Made by a program: the position numbers and the translations under genes. Under the pieces are notes generated by a model. That model was not told the origin of the DNA and did no database searches. It was given only the letters and a program-made list of their open reading frames with translations. From Shewanella nanhaiensis (lineage in GTDB: Bacteria; Pseudomonadota; Gammaproteobacteria; Enterobacterales; Shewanellaceae): DNA of 64,000 bases. This document shows, piece after piece, positions 47,563-55,485 of this stretch (the stretch's first letter is position 1; each line of letters begins with the position of its first letter). The DNA lies in assembly GCF_019457885.1 (NCBI RefSeq), contig NZ_JAHZST010000006.1, positions 62,001 through 126,000 on the forward strand. Direction: 5' to 3'.

Positions 47563-47573
47563 TTTAGTTTAGA

Positions 47574-48101
47574 TTAAGGGGCTAGTGAAAAGTCAATTGT
47601 GAATACTCCAGAGTATGTACCAGATTGTAGGGTGGTTGTTGATGTGCTTGCTATTGATAAAGGAATATCTTTACTCCCAGTTATGACACTATTTGTTGCA
47701 TCATAAGTAAATAAATCTGCTTTATCTAAAGTTGTCGCTGTATTTTGTACTAGAGCTGTGTTGTTTATTTTAAATTCCAATGGAATTGAAACGTTTCTTA
47801 TTGGATCTGAAAGTGATGGAAATGATTGTAGGGTAACTTCAACATCTTTATAATCATTGGCTGTAAAATTAAGCAAAATATTTCGCGTAATTAAGCCATC
47901 GCCAGCGCTATTTGCGTTCATTACAATGGGGGAGTTCCATACTCCAGATATGTCAGTAACACTCAAGCTAGTATCAATAGATGCTTGAACCTGAACAACT
48001 TGAGTTGCTGCTGTAGCAGTGTTTATGGTAAGAGCAGAAGTAAGTGCTGCCGTAAATAGTGATAGTTTTATTATTTTTTTTATATTTGTCTTGTTTTTCA
48101 T
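47574..48101 (-). CDS. Major fimbrial subunit, CS1/CfaB/CblA type
   Basis: 175 residues, GGGAG ribosome site. Signal peptide about 1-32 (FTAALTSALTINTATAA). The mature part starts TQVVQVQASIDTSLSVT, close to the pattern of CS1-type major pilins (VTASVDPxL), and ends GTYSGVFTIDFSLAP, the donor/groove strand region of the family. No cysteine, as expected for alpha-type pilins, which unlike type 1 pilins lack the disulfide. It is polymerised through donor-strand exchange into the fibre shaft. First gene of the operon. Confidence 0.82.
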   Translation of the reverse strand: MKNKTNIKKIIKLSLFTAALTSALTINTATAATQVVQVQASIDTSLSVTDISGVWNSPIVMNANSAGDGLITRNILLNFTANDYKDVEVTLQSFPSLSDPIRNVSIPLEFKINNTALVQNTATTLDKADLFTYDATNSVITGSKDIPLSIASTSTTTLQSGTYSGVFTIDFSLAP

Positions 48102-48338
48102 ATAGAGTCTCCCAAAGTGACTATTAGTATGTCTTAGATTAAAATTAAGTGCTTAGGTAGTGCACACTTATAGTGTATGTTTAACTTTATTCATACGGTA
48201 ATAAATTTTAATTAAATATTATTAAGGGGTGTTAATCTCTATTAAGTGTAATTTTGGTCTCTGTTTATTTTTATAAATTATTGTCTTGGGGGATTAAGTT
48301 GTTGGCTTTGTTTGCTGTTTATTGGTTTTTATTTTGTT

Positions 48339-49061
48339 TTATATTGATATTATTTCTGGGTGATGGATTATATAGCCTTGGAGTAGATCTTCTTCTTTAG
48401 ATATGTTTTTTACAAAATAAAGCTGAGCTTCAGTTTCAATACGCTCAAATACAATTATCTTATTTTTTTTTGAAATTTTTCTTACTTCTTCCTCATACTC
48501 TAAAAGGTACTTGCAGTTAAGTTTTGGAACTTCAATTTTTACAATTTTAAAAAATTTTGATATAAATTCCTCTCTGAAATCTCGTTTAAATAATACGTAA
48601 TCATCAGCAGCTAGCGTAACACCATTATTATAAAGGTATGTTAGTCCATTGTGATAATGTGTACATGGGTGACATAGATTTCTTTCAGTTATTTCACATA
48701 CTAGTTTACTCCCATAGGCATCAACTATCTTGTTAAATTCTGATATTTTTTTTAGTGTTTGTATATTGCATAGCTCGTATGCTTCAACGTTTATAAATAT
48801 TTTATTCCCTAACATGAAGTTTATTTTATTATCATTTCTCAAGCTATCATAGATTCTATCCGTTAATATAGATACTGAAAGTTTCTCGCTAGAGTTAACT
48901 TGTAATGCAAGGATTTCATGACCATATATTCTCCCTTTTTGGGTGACGATTCTTTGTTGTTTATACTTTTTTTTAATTTGAGAAGTGTCAAATCCTGTAA
49001 ACACAAAATCATCTTTGTATTTTTCATTCAGAAACAAACAATCTTTAATTATATTATTCAT
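48339..49061 (-). CDS. EAL-domain protein (possible c-di-GMP phosphodiesterase)
   Basis: 240 residues. Most catalytic positions of EAL enzymes are seen in order: GHEILAL (E), FINVEAYEL (N), LVCEITERN (E), GVTLAADDYVLF (paired D), FFKIVKIEVP (K), IVFERIETEAQL (E) and LLQGYIIHHP (QGY). The domain therefore may be active, unlike the degenerate copy at 40529. It would lower cyclic-di-GMP, which commonly governs fimbriae and biofilm. It overlaps the preceding winged-helix gene by eight bases and is 237 bases upstream of the pilin on the same strand. Confidence 0.72.
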   Translation of the reverse strand: MNNIIKDCLFLNEKYKDDFVFTGFDTSQIKKKYKQQRIVTQKGRIYGHEILALQVNSSEKLSVSILTDRIYDSLRNDNKINFMLGNKIFINVEAYELCNIQTLKKISEFNKIVDAYGSKLVCEITERNLCHPCTHYHNGLTYLYNNGVTLAADDYVLFKRDFREEFISKFFKIVKIEVPKLNCKYLLEYEEEVRKISKKNKIIVFERIETEAQLYFVKNISKEEDLLQGYIIHHPEIISI

Positions 49062-49440
49062 TAACTGTTCCCATTAGTATATAGCCTAACCCTCTTAATG
49101 TTACTATTTTAAATTTTGAACCTTGGAGTATTTTTCTTAATTCGTTTATCAGTACTGGAACGCTATTTTGTCCTATCATTCTACCTGACCATACGAATTT
49201 TGAAATTTCATCTTTAGATACTGGCTTTTCAAAGTTCTCAACCAATATACATAGGCACCTAACTATGTAATTACTACAGGCAATACTTTCATTCTTACCT
49301 TTTATGTTTAATTTCGTAAACTCGCTTCTGTCATTTGTATTTATGTTGATTTTATATGAAAATCCAACGTTATTTAATTTGCATGTTTTTATATCGCATA
49401 ATGAGCAATGTAGTATTTCGCAAACCTTTATATTTGACAT
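49054..49440 (-). CDS. Winged-helix regulator with N-terminal cysteine cluster
   Basis: 128 residues. Starts MSNIKVCEILHCSLCDIKTC: four cysteines in a CxxxxCxxCxxxxC arrangement. The rest is a ToxR/OmpR-type winged helix (VSKDEISKFVWSGRMIGQNS, then FKIVTLRGLGYIL). No membrane span, so cytoplasmic. It resembles the protein at 50762 (shared HCxxC, matching NSLP/NSVP and LRGxGY). The cysteines could sense redox state or bind metal or an iron-sulfur cluster. It is the first gene of a unit with the EAL-type gene and is upstream of the fimbrial operon. No receiver domain precedes the winged helix. Confidence 0.7.
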   Translation of the reverse strand: MSNIKVCEILHCSLCDIKTCKLNNVGFSYKININTNDRSEFTKLNIKGKNESIACSNYIVRCLCILVENFEKPVSKDEISKFVWSGRMIGQNSVPVLINELRKILQGSKFKIVTLRGLGYILMGTVNE

Positions 49441-49862
49441 TTATTCACCCTGAGCACTTAAGTGCAGCTCTGAATGCTCTGATTTAAGTTTTTCGACTTA
49501 AATACTCACACTATTTAAACAATGTTCACTTCCTTTTCACATAAAGTACCATTAAACAATAATAGTGAAACTAATTAAATATTAATAATTATTATTGATT
49601 CTTAATCGTTGGGTTTTATAGGAAAAATTTTAGTTCGAAATATTCATTTATGCCTTTCAATGGTGTGTTAATTGTAGGCAGGCAATTGTCTTTGAGCTAT
49701 TGAGTATTGTTCCTAGCATAAGAATTGTGAGGAAAATAATGATCTGTGTCACAGGGTGATAAGTTTGTAATGTTTCTGTGATGGTGGCTAGCGTGTCTGC
49801 TTGGTATTATTAAGCTTTAAGTGAACCATTTTTGAGAAAATTGTCATGTGGGAGGCTGTCGA
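49441..49862. other. 422-base divergent spacer
   Basis: AT-rich promoter region between the - strand cysteine-cluster regulator and the + strand ToxR-like gene. Several AT stretches may serve as promoters. I see no frame or strong operator, though TGATCTGTGTCACAGGGTGATA near 49739 is suggestive (part CRP-like, TGTG-TCACA). Confidence 0.4.
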
Positions 49863-50318
49863 GTGCTAGAGCTGGATATGCTAAGAAAAGTTATCATTTA
49901 TACTAATGGGGCAAAAGTGTGCGAGTCTGCTTCTTTGTCACCTAATGAGGTTAACATTCTGTCTGAATTAATAATATACAAAGAAGGCTGTAGTCGAGAA
50001 TATCTTCTCCAAAATTGTTGGGAAGGTAAGGTAGTGAGTGCCAACTCGGTTACTGTTGCAATTGCCAATATACGTACAGTGGCTAAACAGCTTGGTTTGT
50101 TCGACTTGATTAGAACAAAAAGGGGGGAGGGTTATCAACTATCCCAACCGATGAGATTACTTAAATCTAAGGTTGCAATAATTGATAGGGCTAAAGGCCT
50201 AATTGAATCTATTTTATTTGATATAAAAAGTAATCGTTGGTTATTTTTTATAAACTTATCTTTAACTTATGTAATCTATTTACTATTGAAGATCTATTTT
50301 GAGGCTTGGGTTTCGTGA
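49863..50318 (+). CDS. ToxR/CadC-like membrane transcription regulator
   Basis: 151 residues from the GTG at 49863, chosen because GGGAGG ends seven bases before it; a GTG 15 bases upstream has none. Winged helix at about 1-95 (LSPNEVNILSELIIYKEGC, VVSANSVTVAIANIRTVAKQL, RTKRGEGYQL), then a linker and a single membrane span near the C-terminus (WLFFINLSLTYVIYLLL), leaving almost no periplasmic tail. This is the ToxR/TcpP layout with a very short outer part. The stop overlaps the next gene start as GTGA, as expected for a ToxR-ToxS type pair. Confidence 0.75.
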   Translation: MLELDMLRKVIIYTNGAKVCESASLSPNEVNILSELIIYKEGCSREYLLQNCWEGKVVSANSVTVAIANIRTVAKQLGLFDLIRTKRGEGYQLSQPMRLLKSKVAIIDRAKGLIESILFDIKSNRWLFFINLSLTYVIYLLLKIYFEAWVS

Positions 50319-50734
50319 TAACTTATTTTAAACTTTGTGTGTCTCTATTAATTTTATTAATCTTTTTTCCTATATTTAGTGCCTTGAATGAACAGCGGTT
50401 CCTTGTTTTTGAGGATGGTTCTACGCACGTTGAGGTTAATCAAAAATTCGCTACTTTTACAGCGGTTTCCAATGGCCCAAATGAATATAGGTTTGTCAAT
50501 CATGGTTTTTATATTAAGCTCCCTGGAAGGGTGTATGTTTATTTTCCAACACTCAGAAGCAGCCTTGATGAGAGACTTAAACTTAAACAAGATTTTAATC
50601 TAAATCCTTACTCACCAGTATCATCTATTAATTCGATTTTAATTTTTAAGCATGATGATGATTTTATTCGATTTGTTGATAATTCTGGAGGCCATACTTA
50701 TAAAATAATAACCTTGAAAACTGATTCTGATTAA
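50315..50734 (+). CDS. Membrane-anchored ToxS/TcpH-like partner protein
   Basis: 139 residues from the GTG at 50315, which overlaps the ToxR-like stop (GTGA). N-terminal hydrophobic anchor (about 4-22, CVSLLILLIFFPIFSAL), then a periplasmic beta-rich domain of about 110 residues with no cysteines of note. The sequence family is not recognised. The call as a ToxS/TcpH-like effector partner is inferred from position, coupling and topology. In those systems the partner stabilises the regulator and senses the periplasm. Confidence 0.6.
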   Translation: MITYFKLCVSLLILLIFFPIFSALNEQRFLVFEDGSTHVEVNQKFATFTAVSNGPNEYRFVNHGFYIKLPGRVYVYFPTLRSSLDERLKLKQDFNLNPYSPVSSINSILIFKHDDDFIRFVDNSGGHTYKIITLKTDSD

Positions 50735-50761
50735 TTCTTAGTAATATTGTATTTACCTTTA

Positions 50762-51280
50762 TTAAGGCGAGCTTGATGTGTTTTGCATTTTTTTCTCACA
50801 GTCATTATATATTTTATTCAAATCACTCGAAGATAATGAGTTCAACATAATTAACTCACTTCTTTTAATTTTTTTTTCTAGTAATATTTCTTTTATTTTA
50901 TTGATTGTACTATTCTCATGTTTGTTTTCTTCACCACTAATCATCATATAACCAAACCCTCTAAGGTTAATGATTTTTAAATTAGTACTGTTGATAAGAT
51001 TTCTTACTTCATTTATCGTTACTGGAAGGCTATTATTTCCCACGCATGTTTCTCCCCATATGTGAGCCTTAAGCTCATCGTAGCTGATCGGTAGCTGGTG
51101 TTTTTTTATTAGAATACAGATTAACCTTATTGCAGACAAACTGATTTTTATTGAGGTTTCAGATAGCCTTCTATTCATTATATCAATATTAACTCCTCTT
51201 GAAGTTAGGAATGAACGTTCGAAGTGTTTACACGTTTGACAATGAAAACTTAGATTGCAGGCTTCTTTATTTTTATGCAT
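50762..51280 (-). CDS. Winged-helix regulator with HCxxC motif, longer paralogue
   Basis: 172 residues. Starts MHKNKEACNLSFHCQTCKHF (CxxxxxCxxC), followed by the same winged helix as the protein at 49054 (GNNSLPVTINEVRNL, KIINLRGFGYMMI). A C-terminal helical extension of about 55 residues (KIKEILLEKKIKRSEL) is extra. The cysteines match in spacing for HCxxC only. It converges on the ToxS-like gene with a 27-base gap. No clear ribosome site. Probably a paralogous regulator of fimbriae or of the chemoreceptor beside it. Confidence 0.7.
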   Translation of the reverse strand: MHKNKEACNLSFHCQTCKHFERSFLTSRGVNIDIMNRRLSETSIKISLSAIRLICILIKKHQLPISYDELKAHIWGETCVGNNSLPVTINEVRNLINSTNLKIINLRGFGYMMISGEENKHENSTINKIKEILLEKKIKRSELIMLNSLSSSDLNKIYNDCEKKMQNTSSSP

Positions 51281-51513
51281 AGTGGTTTTAATTTGTGATA
51301 ATTTTATTTAAATTTAATCAAAAAATTATTAGCTTTAATAATAAATAATTATAAAATTTTTTTGTTAAAAAATATCCTTTTGAAACAGTGTTTTATAGTG
51401 TTTTTCTATAGTGATTTATTTTGTTTAACCTCTGTTTTATGTTCTATATAGTGCAAGAAATCTAGGTAATCATTATTTTGGTTGTTTCAAGTTTATTGTA
51501 TTATAAGAATTTG

Positions 51514-53139
51514 TTACAACTTGAATTGAGCTACTTGAGAGTGCATCTCTTTTGATAAAATGGTTAGGTTTTCAACTGATGTAGACAATTCAATTGATGA
51601 TTCTTTAGATGAGATTGCTATTTCATTAATGGTTGAAATACTTTGGTTAATTCCCTCTACAAAGTTACTTTGCTCTTCTGCTGCGATTGCTGTCTTAGTA
51701 TTATTATTGTTTATAATGTCTACTGAATTCACAATTTCATCTAATGCTAGACCGGCAATATTTATTTTATTTTTTGTATCATTAACTCGATTAATACCCA
51801 AGCTCATTGAGTCAACAGCATCATTTACACCTTTTTGAAGGCGTTCGATCATATCTTCAATTTCTTGTGTTGATTTGTGTGTTCGTTGTGCCAAGGTTCT
51901 AACTTCATCAGCAACAACAGTAAATCCCCTACCTTGTTCTCCTGCTCTTGCTGCTTCAATGGCTGCATTCAATGCTAGCAAATTCGTTTGTTCTGCAATT
52001 CCTTTGATTACGTCGATTACGCCGCCAATGCTTAGGCTTTCATTAAGTAATTTTTCTATAATACTAGCAGTTTTTTCTATTTGTTGTGAAAGTAACAACA
52101 TACTATTTATTGATTGTTGTACTAGGTTGTGCCCATTGCAGGCACTTTTTTGTGCATCTTCAGCTGAATTAGCGGCTGCTACAGTGTTTTCTGCAACTTC
52201 ATTTACGGCTGAAATCATTTGATTCATTCCTTCTGCTGTGATTTCAGTTTCATGTTGTTGTTTATGTAAGCCTTCACAGTTATTATTTGTATATTCACTT
52301 AACCTCACTGTTGAAAGCGCCACTGTATCTGATGCACTAGCAATAGAATTAATAATGCTTCGTAAGTGACTAATAAACTGCGTTAGTCTTGCAGATATTT
52401 GTCCTAGCTCATCATCATTAAACTGTTTAAAATCTATAGTAAGATCTGAGTTTCTTTGAACCTTGTTTAAATTATTTACTATGTCGTCAATTGGAATTAA
52501 TACAGATTTTATTACCCAGATACCAATTAGTGTACTTATACAAATTGTTATTAGTGTAAGAATGATGAATATTTTCTTTGATGTGTTATAAATGTGGCTT
52601 ACATTTTTTCTTTCAATTTCTGCGACCTCTAACTGCAAGGTTACAAGTTCTGAAATTTTTGAATTTATTGGATCAATTACGTTGTAGAGTTTGGATATGT
52701 CATCTGTTAATCCTCCATTTAATTTTCCTTGATGTGTTTTTAGTTTTGATAGAATCGATGTGATTGATTTTTCAGCTGAAAAAAATAAACTTTCTGCTTC
52801 GTATGTAAGTTGAACTTCTTTTTTTGTTAGTTTTGTTGATTTATACTTTTTCCACTGTTTTTTGATATGAGCTCTTGCATCTTTTATGATCTCGATTGTT
52901 ATAACTATATCTATAGTGTCTGTGTTAGCTTTATTTATTGAGTCTATTATTTTTACCGAATATTCGTCATTTATTTTCTTTAGTGTTTCTAGAGGGATAA
53001 CTCGATCGTTGTAAATGCTAACTACTCCAGTTTCAATTCTTCCCATCAATACTATAGCAAGGAGGCAAATTAAAACCATCAGGGTTATTGGCACTAGCAA
53101 ACCAATAATCATTTTATGTTTTATTTTAAGGGGTAGCAT
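51514..53139 (-). CDS. Methyl-accepting chemotaxis protein
   Basis: 541 residues. Membrane spans at about 9-32 and 190-210 enclose a four-helix-bundle-type periplasmic sensor domain of about 155 residues, then HAMP (about 212-265) and the MCP signalling domain. The hairpin tip [19 protein letters not shown] with [18 protein letters not shown] is complete, so it should couple to CheA/CheW. No CheR-binding pentapeptide at the C-terminus. The ligand is unknown. Its position next to fimbrial regulators in AT-rich DNA suggests it came with the cluster. No che gene is in the window. Confidence 0.9.
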   Translation of the reverse strand: MLPLKIKHKMIIGLLVPITLMVLICLLAIVLMGRIETGVVSIYNDRVIPLETLKKINDEYSVKIIDSINKANTDTIDIVITIEIIKDARAHIKKQWKKYKSTKLTKKEVQLTYEAESLFFSAEKSITSILSKLKTHQGKLNGGLTDDISKLYNVIDPINSKISELVTLQLEVAEIERKNVSHIYNTSKKIFIILTLITICISTLIGIWVIKSVLIPIDDIVNNLNKVQRNSDLTIDFKQFNDDELGQISARLTQFISHLRSIINSIASASDTVALSTVRLSEYTNNNCEGLHKQQHETEITAEGMNQMISAVNEVAENTVAAANSAEDAQKSACNGHNLVQQSINSMLLLSQQIEKTASIIEKLLNESLSIGGVIDVIKGIAEQTNLLALNAAIEAARAGEQGRGFTVVADEVRTLAQRTHKSTQEIEDMIERLQKGVNDAVDSMSLGINRVNDTKNKINIAGLALDEIVNSVDIINNNNTKTAIAAEEQSNFVEGINQSISTINEIAISSKESSIELSTSVENLTILSKEMHSQVAQFKL

Positions 53140-53666
53140 ACGCCATATCTCTATTTATTTGTTGTGTTCTTTTACTCTAAGAAGTCACTTATTTATACCA
53201 ATAATACTTATGTTTTTACCATAAAGAAAAATTATTAATTATTAATTAAATTTGTTCGATTTATAGTCATGATTAGTTAAGATGGATAAGAGGTCATTAT
53301 GGTTTTGCTATTTGATTGAGTTTTAGTGTTTTTTCTGGTTTTTATAGAGTATATTTTTTGATGTAAATGATTAATTTTAATCTTTGTTTATATCTTATTA
53401 TTTACTTTATTTTCCTTTCTTGGTATGTGGATTGCCTTTTTTGTTGTTTCCATGTGATTTTTACTGAATTCAAGATCTAAGAGGACCATTTCAAATCACC
53501 TAAATACCTCTGCTAGTTAGTTGGTCATTTAGTATCCTTAAGGGGCTATTATTTATAAAGTTTACAATGAGCTCAAACTGCTAGTTAGGCTTTCTTAGTT
53601 AAGAGCTTTAGGGAGATTGCAAAACAAGGCCGGAAATGTTCCCTCCATTTCTAGGGGCTTACCACA

Positions 53667-53731
53667 CTGACCCATAGGGATATGGGGAATGTCTTTAAAG
53701 TGTCTGGAACGCTTAAGACCTTGTGGGTCAG
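53667..53731. ncRNA. Structured intergenic element (possible RNA or mobile-element remnant)
   Basis: Outer arms CTGACCCA (53667-53674) and TGGGTCAG (53724-53731) enclose inner arms GTCTT (53691-53695) and AAGAC (53715-53719), a nested stem-loop. The surrounding 53610-53810 has higher GC than its AT-rich flanks and no protein-like frame, so it behaves like a structured non-coding segment. A 71-codon frame from 53818 into the MITE is probably spurious. The rest of the 53140-53610 spacer shows nothing recognisable. Confidence 0.4.
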
Positions 53732-54007
53732 ATGTTTTGGTAGAGCCTCCATGGATGGATTGACGGCGTTTCGCAGAAGTGCCTACACATTCCTCGCCGG
53801 ATAGGCGTTAAATATGATTGAACTTGTGGTCTAGAGTGAATCATTCAATATCCATTAGGTTAAAGTTGATGGTTTCTCTTAGTTTTAACGATAAGTTGGT
53901 GAGGTTCGACTTTAATTCAAACGATGTTTGGGCAATTGAAAAGTTACTAATTGGCCATTCAACAATTGGAAAACACAAACCAAAAAGGAGATATCAGAGA
54001 AGTATCT

Positions 54008-54327
54008 TTATACTAATCAGTATAAAGATGTGATCGCTCAGCGAGAGTTTAGCGCTTCCTGAGGTAAGGTCATTAAATGCTCCTGCATTAATGACATTCA
54101 CCACATCCGTGTGGTTTGCAACAAGTGAAGAACATAGTTGTTCTACGTTTAAGCTCGTTAACGCAACATCGGGTGTGCTAAAACTCGCCTTTCAGGAGTG
54201 TTTTTGGCTGCCTACTTCAGCGTTGAATAAACTCACAAGGGAATAACCATTCCATCATCCATTCGCCTTGAATTAGTTTGCCAAAAAACACTCTGAGTAG
54301 ATCACTTATCTATACTGATTAGTATTA
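54008..54327. mobile_element. MITE-like element, copy 1
   Basis: Left end TATACTAATCAGTATAAAG then GTGATC; right end, read inverted, TAATACTAATCAGTATAG then GTGATC: terminal inverted repeats of about 27 bases. Length about 320 bases, no transposase frame. Internal palindromes include GACATTCACCACATCC then the complementary part. An inverted copy with the same ends and interior lies at 63325-63645. TA at both ends fits a TA target duplication. The right end overlaps the stop codon of the next gene. Confidence 0.8.
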
Positions 54328-54702
54328 GCTCTCAGCCTCACTTTGACACCCAATACACATCTCAGCTGTAGGGTGTATCGTCAATCTACCCAAACCAATC
54401 GGTTCGCCACATTCAAGGCAAAAGCCATACTCCTCTGTATCGAGGAAGATCTGCTTAATCCGCACTATATGTTGCTGCATCAAGACTTCACTGGCTTGAG
54501 CCATCTCCTGCTGCTGAATGGCATCAATCCTACTGACTCTACCAACAGCTTGTTGATCTAATATCACAGGTGCACCACGTGAATGAGCGAGCTCGAGTTG
54601 CTGCTCTAGTTCGATAAGCTCCTGTTTCAGCCCAGTTAATAGCTGCTGTTTTTCATTGGGGCTAAGTTCAAGCTGTTTCAAAGTATGCCTTAGTGAATGC
54701 AT
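54325..54702 (-). CDS. DksA/TraR C4 zinc-finger family protein
   Basis: 125 residues, ATG at 54702 after GAGAG. A helical N-terminus (HTLKQLELSPNEKQQLLTGLKQE) is followed by LECGEPIGLGRLTIHPTAEMCIGC, the CxxC...CxxC zinc finger of DksA/TraR proteins. Shorter than DksA (about 150) and with the coiled-coil tip lacking a clear DxxDxA. It may bind RNA polymerase in the secondary channel, without certainty. The TAA stop is provided by the last bases of the adjoining MITE, so the original C-terminus may have differed. Confidence 0.8.
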   Translation of the reverse strand: MHSLRHTLKQLELSPNEKQQLLTGLKQELIELEQQLELAHSRGAPVILDQQAVGRVSRIDAIQQQEMAQASEVLMQQHIVRIKQIFLDTEEYGFCLECGEPIGLGRLTIHPTAEMCIGCQSEAES

Positions 54703-54849
54703 TAATAACTCTCAAGCTAGCGTGATAAGCTGATACTGTAAAGTTCTGAGTAGTTCGCAGTTTTAGTTTTACTGATATGCTATTTTTTGAGCGGTTACTA
54801 TGGTTTTCAAATTTAATAGCCCGAAGATGATTGGGATATTAGGAGAGAT

Positions 54850-55416
54850 ATGGGCAGGTTATTCTATGTGATTGGGCCATCAGGTTCTGGAAAGGACACT
54901 TTTATTCAGGCCGTTAGAGAGACGTGGCCTGACTCTATTTTGTATGCTCATCGCTATATTACTCGCTGCGCGACTGCGGGCGGAGAGAACCATATTGAGC
55001 TGTCTCAGCGGGAGTTTCTCTACCGTAAGCAGAAGGGGCTTTTTTCGATTGATTGGCAGGCACATCAACATCACTATGCCTTGGGAGCCGAGATCGATAC
55101 CTGGCTCAATTTAGGTTTAGATGTGGTGCTTAATGGCTCAAGAGAGTACTTAGGTAAGATGCAGGAGAAGTTTGGGGAGAGGCTTTTTCCTGTGCTGATG
55201 CAGGTTGATGATGTTACCTTAGCCGAGCGTTTACGTATGCGGGGCAGGGAGAGTGAAGCGCAGATCATCAAGCGGTTGGCTAGAGCACAAGCTCACCCTT
55301 TGTCGTTACCCGAGCAGTCTATCACCATAGATAACAGCGGCAGTCTTGAGGCATCGTTAACTCAATTTTCCAACTATTATCAGAAGTTAATAAGAGACTC
55401 TATCCCAGCTGAGTAA
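54850..55416 (+). CDS. phnN: Ribose 1,5-bisphosphate phosphokinase
   Basis: 188 residues. Walker A GPSGSGKDT at residues 9-17 (guanylate-kinase-like P-loop fold), then RYITRCATAGGENHIELSQREF, a typical PhnN segment, and LRMRGRESEAQIIKRLARA in the lid region. It phosphorylates ribose 1,5-bisphosphate to PRPP in the phosphonate (C-P lyase) pathway. No phn neighbours are present, so its role here may be stand-alone PRPP salvage. AGGAGA ribosome site; a strong terminator follows. Confidence 0.88.
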   Translation: MGRLFYVIGPSGSGKDTFIQAVRETWPDSILYAHRYITRCATAGGENHIELSQREFLYRKQKGLFSIDWQAHQHHYALGAEIDTWLNLGLDVVLNGSREYLGKMQEKFGERLFPVLMQVDDVTLAERLRMRGRESEAQIIKRLARAQAHPLSLPEQSITIDNSGSLEASLTQFSNYYQKLIRDSIPAE

Positions 55417-55431
55417 TACTTTTACAAGCAT

Positions 55432-55458
55432 AAAAAAGGCGCTCTCGGCGCCTTTTTT
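55432..55458. terminator. Terminator between phnN and the tricorn-like protease
   Basis: AAAAAAGGCGC/GCGCCTTTTTT around TCTCG, 16 bases after phnN; runs on both sides make it bidirectional. Confidence 0.95.
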
Positions 55459-55485
55459 AATCCCTCAATTATCGATAGTCAGCCA

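Noticed and set aside
41574..53139. Type IV pilus or type 1 (FimA) fimbria
   Set aside because: No prepilin-type leader or ATPase, and the pilin lacks the disulfide of FimA; the pilin and tip patterns match CS1/Cbl-type instead.
53818..54033. A 71-codon frame ending in the MITE
   Set aside because: TTG start without a ribosome site and an end determined by the transposable element; probably chance, although a truncated gene cannot be excluded.
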